A stretch of DNA of 26,113 nt from positions 1 to 26,113 of the forward strand of contig JAWQRM010000228.1 of the NCBI GenBank assembly GCA_033557675.1. Direction: 5' to 3'. Positions within the stretch are counted from its first letter, which is position 1, and each line of letters starts with the position of its first letter. The position numbers and the translations under genes are program-made. Below are positions 18,673-26,113 of the stretch, in pieces. The notes beneath the pieces are model-generated. The model ran no database searches. It saw only the letters and a list, made by a program, of their open reading frames with translations, and had not been told where the DNA came from. The DNA is from Coptodactyla brooksi (lineage: Eukaryota; Arthropoda; Insecta; Coleoptera; Scarabaeidae).

Positions 18673-18863
18673 TTATCCCCACTACCCGTTTACACAATAT
18701 GTCCCCGTACAGCGTTTCCCGTCCCCATGTTATCTAACCTAAGGATACACCGGGTTGGCAGTTGTAAAGAGTAGGGTCAGTGGCTCTATATCCTTAGGTT
18801 AGATAACACGGGGACGGGAAACGCTGTAGGGAAAGATGTTGTGTAAACGGATAGTGGGGATAA
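18673..18863. repeat. 75-bp inverted repeat with 41-base spacer
   Basis: 18673-18747 pairs with 18789-18863 with few mismatches. TTATCCCCACTAYCCGTTTA is the outer end and TTATCTAACCTAAGGATA the inner end. It is unusually GC-rich for this window (CAGCGTTTCCCGTCCCC). This is consistent with a small non-autonomous hairpin element or the ends of a larger element that lost its middle. No TA or longer target duplication was identified. Confidence 0.8.
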
Positions 18864-18882
18864 GGTGGGAGTTAGTCGTACA

Positions 18883-18915
<33 letters not shown>

Positions 18916-18957
18916 CTGTATGCTGTTATACTGTATACATCATTGCTGTCGTTGGAA

Positions 18958-19030
18958 ATTTTGCTGTGAGAATGTTTGGGTGAGAATTTTGCTGTGAGAA
19001 TGTTTGGGTGAGAATTTTGCTCTGAGAATG
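18958..19030 (+). repeat. 28-base direct repeat, about 2.6 copies
   Basis: ATTTTGCTGTGAGAATGTTT, then GGGTGAGA, repeats at 18958 and 18986, with a partial third copy at 19014 (one change: GCTCTGAG). It directly precedes the mariner remnant, so it may lie within the transposon's former 5' region. Confidence 0.9.
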
Positions 19031-19400
19031 GAAGAATTAAAAAGGAATAGAGAAACTGTTTGTCAAATTTTGACTCAGGATTTGGGAAAAGAAAAGTTTC
19101 TGCACGTTTTGTTCCACATTCTTTAAGTGATGTTAAAATTTCGTGAATTTTTGACTAAAAAATATCTGTGTCATTGACCACCCACCGTATTCGCCTGATA
19201 TATCACCGCGTGACTATTTTCTTTTCCCTAAACTGAAAAATGCACTAAAAAGGTCGTTTTATGATGATATTTCAGGCAATCAAGCAACTGTGACAGAGGT
19301 ACTAAAGACCATTCTTAAAAATGACATACAAAAATCTATGCGTGTATTCATCATGCTAGAAAGTGTATTGAGTTAAATGGAACCATTAAACAATTCAGTG
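19028..19400 (+). pseudogene. Internally deleted mariner-like transposase
   Basis: The first part reads EELKRNRETVCQILTQDLG followed by a KEKF-like segment. It is broken by a stop near 19125. After a junction around 19150 the other end follows: CxxDHPPYSPDISPRDYF (in the +3 shifted frame), then LFPKLKNALKRSFYDDI. This is the mariner HPPYSPDL-P-DYF motif and the region behind it. The catalytic region between is gone. Near 19350 the frame slips again (ARKCIELNG in another frame). It is non-functional. Confidence 0.8.
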
Positions 19401-19735
19401 TATTTTTTGTATATCTAAAAATTCTCGTTCTTAATTGTCATACTGTGTAGACAAGAAACATCGATTTTTTTTATTCGTACTGAATTACGAATAAAGGTAG
19501 TTCTTGTCATTCAGGCATCAACAGACATGGAACCTATAATATGTAAGACGAAGCAAGGAAGAAAACATAAACATTCTTAACATCGAACCCATAATGCAAG
19601 CAAGATTGAGTAAAGAAGAACATATATATATAAATATGCTTAATATATCTCTAAGTCTCAAGTCATTGTGCGTCTTAGAAAAATTTGTATTATTCTTAAT
19701 GTAGATAATTATCATTCTCGTAAAAATTGTCGTTA

Positions 19736-20008
19736 TTAAGTTGTCATACTGCGTATATGAAATTCCACAAACACATAGCATAACTTTTTATGATAGGATT
19801 GTTCAGAAATACCCATTTTGTATGAATAACCTTTCCAAAAAATGATTGCAAGTTGATTTATACAATAGTTGATGACAGACTTCCAAACGCATTTTTGCTG
19901 AAAAATTAGATGATTCATCTGGATAAATCTTGATCCTTTGTAATCAAAATTAAGCTTTTTTAAGTGACTATGCACGGTGGATTTACAAGCTCCAACATTT
20001 GTTGACAA
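19736..20008 (-). pseudogene. Mariner-like helix-turn-helix remnant, reverse orientation
   Basis: The reverse-strand frame has VGACKSTVHSHLKKLNFDYK, matching the second helix-turn-helix of mariner transposases (x-STVHxHLKxLGxxxK), followed by a basic segment and FWKGYSYKMG in the place where such proteins have FLxRIVTGDEKW. The catalytic Asp region is degraded. It faces the opposite way from the remnant at 19028, so it is a separate insertion or an inverted piece. Confidence 0.55.
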
Positions 20009-21884
20009 TTACTCAGAACTTCAGTGAAGTTATTTATCATGTTGGGAAGTTCGTGACATCATCTGCTTGTAATCATTCAGCAAAACGTGGGTTATCAAAC
20101 AAGCTGGTGTAACCATCATTGAAGTGTTATGATAGATGTATATGTGCACGTGTACAGAGTTTACAAAATGTTTCTTAATCTGGTGACCAACACAGGACCA
20201 GATGTTAATACTTATTTCAGCAATCTCTTTATACAAAATGATCACGCATTTCAGCTAGTCCTTTACCTTGATCAGAATCTTCATTAGAATTGAATTAAAT
20301 TACTCAATCTTAATGGTTTAAAACTGAGTATTTTAAAATTGAATTATAATACAAATCCTGCTGAAGGTTAGAAACTAATGGAAATATTGATTACTTATAT
20401 GAAGGTATCACTGAAATAGATACTATTGTTCTTTGATCTGGTGTTGCATTTTAAAAGTTGAAATACGCGAAAGAAAAATGTGGTCTTTTGCGCTTCTTTT
20501 TGGAGGAAAGACGTAAACGCAAAACCTACAGACAAAAAAAAAAGGTCAAGTTGCAGGACTAGAAGCAATCCATCCATGATGGAAGCTTATAGAAGTAACA
20601 AAAACACCAGCTTCTTTGATAAGCCTCGCTTATTTTTGTGGACTATCCGAGGTAGACTGCACTGAATAAACAAGATTACTAAAGCATCAGAGTAATATTA
20701 ACAAATGTTAAGTCTTGTGAATCCATCATTTACCGTCACTTCAAAAAGATTGATTGCAAACATTACCGAGGCTGTATCTTCGTGAATTCTTTAGTCTAAC
20801 CAGTAATGCGTCTTGAAATTTGTAATTAATTTGTATTTTTGGGCAATTCCACAATAAAAGACTGAACCAATTTAGTACAGCCCAAGAAGTTGCGAGAACT
20901 GGATGGTACTTCTACAGTACACTTTGAAATAGCTTGCCAGGAGTTCTTTCATTCTAAAACAAAGGAATAGTACAATCGGCAAATTGCGTTATAAGAAGAA
21001 AAATAATTGAAAGAAACATAAATAAATAATTGTTTGTTTTGAAAATAAAAGTTATGTTTATATCGAAGACCTGATGGAACAACTGATAAGTATTAGAAAT
21101 ATTAATACAACCAGTTTTTCCCTGGTCGTATTATTGGTAGTATAAGTTGTATAATTGTATGACCCTCGAGACCCCCGAATGGTTTATTTTTGTGGTGATA
21201 AAAATCTTTACTAAAATCGTGAACAAACCAATATCTTGACTGAACTCAAAGTAAAAATTATTCCAGCTCATCATACTGTTGCTCCAAAAATACCCTCCAA
21301 AACGAAGGAAGTTTCTGCGAAACTACAGGTTGAGGTATTGTTTAGTAAACTTGTAAATTAAATTGTAAATTAAAAATAAAAGTAATGTGTGAACGATTCA
21401 GAGAGACAATTGACTCCAACGAGGCATTGGCTATGCCCAGCCTACTCTATTTCCTTTCCAGTCTTAATAATCACGTATAGCATGCTCATCTGATTGACTA
21501 AAGCGTTGGCTTAACTTACCCCCACCCCCAATTTCTAAATAATTTTACGTTATCTACACTTATCCTACGGTGACTGTTATTAAGTGCCTGCTCGCCTATG
21601 CTAGAAAAGGTTTCTATCACAATCAAACTTATCAACTTACTTCGTATATTCCACTTTTTCCAACATATTTATTTTATCTTTTGGATAACCTAGCAATATT
21701 CATATCATATGGTTGGACTGAAAAACTAATTGCTTGCTTTTTTTAAAAGAGAACTTTTTTTAGCTTCATGGCGATAATTAACTTATCTAGTAGATTTTTG
21801 TCGCATTCATTGATACAGTACTGCCCAAAAATATATAACACACGACCAAAAGTATATAATATATATAACAATACTTTTTTGATT

Positions 21885-21897
21885 GACCATTTTCTTT
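21885..21897 (+). repeat. Candidate 13-base target duplication, left
   Basis: GACCATTTTCTTT here recurs in direct orientation at 22857-22869. The two copies bracket the Penelope-like inverted segment, as target-site duplications of that insertion would. Confidence 0.55.
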
Positions 21898-22165
21898 TTA
21901 AGTTAATCACTGGTTACCACTTCACCAAAACAATAATAAATTACTCGGTGCGCATTTCGTCGACAAAGTCGACATTGTCAAGAGCCACCAGGAAATAAGG
22001 ACGAACGTGAATGTCTATACTATATTATACTGAAGGGTGGTGGTGGGAAGCTACCCCCGGCTGTGAGTTACTTGTCTTTTTAAACCGTTAAATGCATATA
22101 TGTTTCTAGAGGGTTTTTTGACCTGTACCCATGTTTTCTACAATTCCTCTGTTTACAGTTCTTTA

Positions 22166-22255
22166 AACCTCCTTAAACCTCGTATGTAAGGACCTTTTTG
22201 TTTGCCCTACATACCTTTTCTCGCAATCCATGCAACTAATTTCATGAATTCCACT
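22166..22255 (-). pseudogene. GIY-YIG endonuclease remnant of a Penelope-like element
   Basis: Minus-strand translation gives SGIHEISCMDCEKRYVGQTK and then RSLHTRFKEV. GIHEI...YVGQT corresponds to the GIY...YIG motif, and CxxCxKxYVGQTxRxLxxRxxEH is characteristic of Penelope endonucleases. A stop follows FKEV, and the reverse transcriptase that should precede it is missing. Confidence 0.75.
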
Positions 22256-22301
22256 TTTTTCCAACATGTTTACTTGAAACATGTTGGAAAAAAGTGGAAT
22301 T
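22247..22301. repeat. Perfect 25-bp hairpin, 5-base loop
   Basis: 22247-22271 is the exact complement of 22277-22301, around ACTTG. It marks the junction where the two inverted Penelope-like halves meet. Confidence 0.9.
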
Positions 22302-22856
22302 GGTTTGAATTACCTAACAGTGTTTTTAAAGTGTTATTCAACAGACAAGTAACTTTTATGCCTACTTGATTAAAAATATTTGGGAGACCTCTGGTGAATT
22401 TAGACAAAGGCAATGAAACGTATTTTACTTTAAGCTTTTCTCAAATTTACAGCGGCTAATTGCGGTTAATTTATAGCGGGTTCTCATATAAGAATCGCAT
22501 TTAAGGGCTTAGGAATCATTAAATGCAAAAACACAGTTAACAAAGACAATGGCGTGATTCTCTTTAGTCCACTGTACAACTTAATAGACAAAGAAGTGTA
22601 TACAGAGGAATTGTAGGAAACATGGCCACAGGTCAAAAAATCGAAAAGGCAAGTGACACAGCAGGGGGTAGCTTCCCACCACCACCCTTCAGTATAATAT
22701 AGTATAGATATTCACGTTCGTCCTTATTTCCTGGTGGCTCTTGGCAATGTCGGCTTTGTCGACGAAATGCGCATCGAGCAATTTATTATTGTTTTGGTGA
22801 AGTGGTAACCAGTGATTAACTTGTTACAAAGCCAGAAGGTTTCATATCCACAATTC

Positions 22857-22869
22857 GACCATTTTCTTT
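22857..22869 (+). repeat. Candidate 13-base target duplication, right
   Basis: GACCATTTTCTTT, identical to 21885-21897. It sits just outside the right end of the Penelope-like segment and inside the Tc1-like ends. Confidence 0.55.
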
Positions 22870-23408
22870 ATTATCTTTTTCAAGACAACGTACTTGGGTC
22901 AGACGTAGATGTTATATAGTTTTGGCCAGTACTGTAGTAGCTATGTTTCTCATCAGACACGTAATTAAGTAATAAATATTTAATTAAACTCTTTATAACT
23001 TAATACTGGGTATGGCAGAATTAAAGAAGCATCAATTGCCTTCTAATTGGTTGTACCAAAGCAATTTAGAAGCAATCTTAATTACTTCTCATGATGCTAA
23101 TTTGTATATAACTATGTTTTCTGCTGTGGTGTAGTGGTGATAAATGTTTCACTTTAATAAGTTTATAAATTCTGATGCCAAACGTTTTTGGCTTAAATCA
23201 GAAGTATATTGATATTTGCTATGGAGTGGTTTGTGTGATAGTAAGGCAGAAGCAGCAGCAGAAGTACTAGAAGAATATGTACATATTTTTATAAAACAAT
23301 GTATGTTTTTGGAATACTCAGTGTTCGATATCTATCGAACAAACTCTTAACTGATTAACTTCATCAAATTTTCGAATGTATATTTTTGCTAACATTTTCC
23401 TTTTTTAG

Positions 23409-23617
23409 GTTTCTACGTGTGCCCGAATTGCAACAAAAGGTATCGACACAGCACGAGTAGAAATAGTCATTATAAGTACGAATGTGGGAAAAGTCCAGCT
23501 TTCAAATGCCCGTACGAGGATTGTTTTTACAGGGGCAAACGGAGGGCTCACGTCAGGAGCCACGTTGCCCATATCCACCGAAAAAAAGACGACGAATCCT
23601 TTTTCAATCAACAGTAA
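23409..23617 (+). CDS. lola: lola-like alternative 3' exon, cassette 13
   Basis: Acceptor CTTTTTTAG ends at 23408. GT completes the split codon, and 68 residues run to TAA. Finger 1 core is YVCPNCNKRYRHSTSR with HYKYEC. The helix leucine common to most cassettes is Arg here (SRNSH). The link is CGKSPAF, and finger 2 has core CPYEDCFYRGKRRAHV with HVAHIH. It has an acidic and basic tail (RKKDDES, then FFNQQ) unlike the others. It is more GC-rich than its surroundings. AATAAA at 23653-23658 leaves little UTR before cassette 14. Confidence 0.87.
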
Positions 23618-23857
23618 TTCAATTCATGTTTTGTATTCGCGTCTTAATATTAAATAAATAGCAATTTTCTGATGATGCTGGCAGTTTTTGTTTCCTCTTT
23701 GTTATAACCCGAGTTAAAAGTAGTATACAATAACATTAAAACACCAGCTTATCTTCCCTATGTGTAATACTAATATCACATTAAATTTGTATAGAAATTA
23801 CATAGCCATATAAATATACCATCCTTCGAATAGATATCTCATCATGTTTTATTTTAG

Positions 23858-24078
23858 GTTTCTTCCGGAACTCCTTATGGGCCACTTATGCCTGTCAAAC
23901 GTGCCCAAGGGTTTTCAAATACAAGTATCACCTGAAGAGTCACATCATATACGAATGTGGAAAGGCTCCAAAGTTCGAATGCATCCATTGTCATAAGAAG
24001 TACTATCAGAAATTCATGTTAAATGCTCACATGAAGCGCGTGCATCTGATTAAGAAGGAACGCGACAGCTTGCATTAG
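23858..24078 (+). CDS. lola: lola-like alternative 3' exon, cassette 14 (divergent)
   Basis: Acceptor TTTTATTTTAG ends at 23857. GT completes the split codon, and 72 residues run to TAG, the longest tail in the window. A 9-residue leader (FFRNSLWAT or similar) comes before finger 1, with core YACQTCPRVFKYKYHL and HIIYEC. The link is CGKAPKF. Finger 2 is C-x2-C (ECIHCHKKYYQKFML) with HMKRVH, and has the Y/F-x5-L pattern of a classical finger in place of the KRK-rich form of the other cassettes. A charged tail ends in KKERDSLH. The first AATAAA is about 320 bases on (24401-24406). It is the last cassette seen and may be an old, separate lineage. Confidence 0.86.
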
Positions 24079-26113
24079 CTATTTCTTTTTGAACGGAACA
24101 AAAATGGCATCTATACTCCTGTATATTTTTTACATTTTTTTATACTCAACCGTATAATGTTCAATTCTTTTATGAATTTATCTCTTTTACAGAAAATAAC
24201 CTAATCGTACAATAATAGCTACTATTACATTTTTCTGTCGTCGTAGAAGTAGAAAATTAATTTAGTTATTAATTATTGTTGTATTTGTACTTAACTAACG
24301 GTCTCTAGTTCTAAAAGACCTAATTGTCTCGTATGCGACGCGTTAATATTAATGAAACAAAAAAAAAGAAGCAAAACCGTATACATAAACACAGTAGTAT
24401 AATAAAATATACTCATATTCTTAAGACTGTTCAAGTAAACTTATAGCAAGACATACGTTTTTGATCTCAGGATGCTAACGAATAAAATCAAAATAAATAA
24501 TAGGCCCTTCGTTAATAAACAAACACATAGCAACAGAGACTGGAGAATATTCGAGGTAATATTTTAATATCATAGTTTTTACCTGTTTTACGTTCATCGG
24601 CTTTTAATAACCCCATAGAGTACATGAGCGCCCTCTGTAGCATGGAACTCATTGCTAATCACGTACAAATATATATACACGCCAATAATAACAGAGAAAA
24701 CAATACAATAAATATAAGGACACTATATTATTACTATTATTATATTATAAGATGAGCAAACTGATTAGATTGTAGGAATAATAATAGATATTAATTTACC
24801 AAACCTATCAATATACGTAGTAGCACTTACGTGTAAATATTTATTGATTTTTATAGTGCAAAAACAAAAAACAAACAAATGAGCACACATCTATTGTGTG
24901 TAACTATAATCAAAGTGCCCTTTGACTTCAGTTTTATTGATTTAATGAGAATAAATGTATATCTTACGTGGAACCGAATATTATGCAGCTTAATACAAAT
25001 AATTAGACTAAAATCCCATTGACTTTTTGTTTTATAAATCTTTATGTAGATCATTATTTCTCATGTACCATATTTCTTAATTCTTTATTTTGTCCAATCA
25101 AATTCTTTCTTACCTGGAATGTCAATTTACTACAAATTTAAATATCTTATCTTACCCGATTTAAATATCTCATTAATTTTGTATGTTATGATGTTACAAG
25201 TATCCATTCAAAGCTTGTATCTAGGCATCAGTCAACTTGTGCAGCTGGAATGATCATTATTCTGATCATTGTTCGAGAATCAATAGTCTCTCAAACACCA
25301 CATTTTTCTATATTTTTATGTTGAAGCTGCACAAAATGAATGAAGTCTGGAAAAAACTTTTTCATAATTTCAAACTGAATTTATAGTTGTAACATACGTA
25401 TAACTGACATTAGTGGTATCATAGGAGTATTATGATATCATATGATGTCATAGAAGTAGGAGTATTATGTAGGAATTAAATAGCACCTGAATTTTTATGT
25501 TGATGGTGCCTTGATTCAGTTTAAATCTTAGGATTTTATCATATCTGAGAAGATTGTGGACCAGATCTTCTTTAAGCGTTTTTTTTTGAAGAAGTTGAGT
25601 TATTCAATATATCACTGTTGCTTATTTCTAAAGCTATGGATCTTAGCTTTTATATTCATAATTGACAACATTAAAATTAGCCTCCTACCGAGATCAAATT
25701 TCATTCTAAAAGTCAGTGATTAAGCATGTTTTTTAAATGATTTAAAAATCATTTAAACAGGTTTTAAATTATGTTTAAAATCTGCTGAAAATTGACATTC
25801 AATAATAAAGTAATAACATATTGCTATTTCATCACAGACGATTTTCAAGAACTCAATCCGTGTTTCGATTTGTTTAATAAATCTTTATCAGAATAATAGC
25901 AGATTAAAGCAGAATATGTTATGCTGATTTATATACCTACTAGTGCACTTATGTTAAGTGTGGCATGTATATGACATTTTCGTGATTTTCGATATTCAAA
26001 ACCTCAGCATTCAAGATTTAATTCAAGAAATCATTTCACAATTTGAAATTAATGGAAAAAATTATTCCCAGTTCGATATCTTTCAAAAAGAAAGATAATC
26101 AATAGTAATAAAG
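24079..26113. other. 3' UTR of cassette 14 and AT-rich sequence with no gene seen
   Basis: AATAAA signals at 24401-24406 and 24481-24486 could end the cassette 14 transcript. Further on there are short palindromes: 25249-25270 (AATGATCA and complement) and 25732-25757 (TTTAAATGATTT and complement). No zinc-finger pattern, RNA gene or transposon protein was recognised. It may be intron before further cassettes or the end of the locus. Confidence 0.55.

Larger units (their letters stand above)
21898..22856. mobile_element. Penelope-like sequence, two 3' ends arranged head to head
   Basis: The outer parts are inverted copies. GTTAATCACTGGTTACCACT at 21902 is answered by GTGGTAACCAGTGATTAAC ending 22820, and the region with CGTCGACAAAGTCGAC, AAGAGCCACCAGGAAATAAG and GGGTGGTGGTGGGAAGCTAC is mirrored at 22665-22770. 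At the middle lies a perfect 25-bp hairpin (22247-22301). On the minus strand, 22166-22255 encodes a GIY-YIG endonuclease piece. This is the C-terminal domain and tail of Penelope-like elements, which often carry inverted or tandem terminal repeats. Confidence 0.65.
21814..22936. mobile_element. Tc1-like inverted-repeat element (host of a nested insertion)
   Basis: TA followed by CAGTACTGCCCAAAAATATA at 21814-21835 is mirrored by TATAGTTTTGGCCAGTACTG followed by TA at 22915-22936. CAGTRCTGGCCAAAA ends beside a TA duplication are typical of Tc1-like elements. Removing the insertion at 21898-22856 leaves only about 160 bases, so the host was a short non-autonomous copy. Confidence 0.65.
18104..23408. 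other. Large transposon-rich intron between cassettes 12 and 13
   Basis: 5.3 kb without an intact gene. In order: a hairpin at 18294-18328 (GCTCCTTTACT), an 11-bp hairpin at 18633-18660, a 75-base inverted repeat (18673-18863), a (TA)n tract near 18886-18916, 28-base direct repeats (18958-19030), a mariner remnant (19028-19400), a second mariner remnant on the minus strand (19736-20008), and a Tc1-like element holding Penelope-like sequence (21814-22936). The parts at 20280-21810 and 22940-23408 show only short hairpins and nothing I recognise. Confidence 0.55.

Noticed and set aside
20480..20665. Plus-strand Lys/Ser-rich open frame
   Set aside because: Low-complexity lysine run from a poly-A stretch, with no domain and no flanking gene signals.
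1631..24078. mod(mdg4)-type locus as an alternative identity
   Set aside because: mod(mdg4) also uses many alternative 3' exons, but its tails are mostly FLYWCH type. These are C2HC plus C2H2 pairs with the lola spacing.
1631..24078. One long multi-finger protein made by splicing all the exons together
   Set aside because: Every intact cassette ends in an in-frame stop, usually followed by AATAAA, and no donor was seen within the coding parts.
1..26113. tRNA, rRNA, CRISPR arrays or bacterial features
   Set aside because: None was recognised. The direct repeats seen are too few and irregular for CRISPR, and the gene structure is eukaryotic.

Overview
The window looks like insect nuclear DNA. 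It is very AT-rich, has spliceosomal acceptors (pyrimidine tract plus AG) and AATAAA signals, and carries decayed mariner, LINE and Penelope-like elements. The order cannot be fixed from sequence alone. Many short copies of a TACAGGGTG-type repeat would fit a beetle or hemipteran, but that is weak evidence.

The organising feature is a plus-strand array of short 3'-terminal coding exons, each encoding the same pair of zinc fingers. A C2HC finger (C-x2-C-x12-H-x4-C) is followed by a Cys-Gly link and a C2H2 finger (usually C-x4-C-x12-H-x4-H). I count 13 intact cassettes (1631, 2045, 3985, 5503, 9324, 9903, 10627, 15606, 16238, 17529, 17898, 23409, 23858) and one decayed cassette (15937). Every cassette starts right after an acceptor AG, opens with the last two bases of a split codon, has no internal donor, and ends in its own stop codon, usually with a nearby AATAAA. 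This is the architecture of the alternative 3' exons of longitudinals lacking (lola). That gene encodes BTB-domain transcription factors in which a shared 5' part is spliced to one of many zinc-finger tails. The shared BTB exons are not here and should lie to the left.

Layout: 1-1630 is repeat-rich intron with large AT palindromes and a Penelope-like tail fragment. 1631-5705 holds cassettes 1-4, of which 2 and 3 are a tandem duplicate. 5706-9323 is intron with hairpins and dispersed repeats. 9324-10814 holds cassettes 5-7, of which 6 and 7 are a recent tandem duplicate. 10815-15605 is a transposon-rich intron (three-unit repeat, mariner, fold-back element, LINE remnant, and an exon-less copy of a cassette-5 intron block). 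15606-18103 is a dense cluster (cassettes 8, decayed 9, 10, 11, 12). 18104-23408 is a transposon-rich intron (long inverted repeat, two mariner remnants, and Penelope-like sequence nested in a Tc1-like element). 23409-24078 holds cassettes 13 and 14. 24079-26113 is AT-rich with no cassette seen.

Together the cassettes would give one regulatory protein many alternative DNA-binding tails. The array shows birth (two tandem duplications), death (the decayed cassette) and divergence (cassettes 13 and 14).
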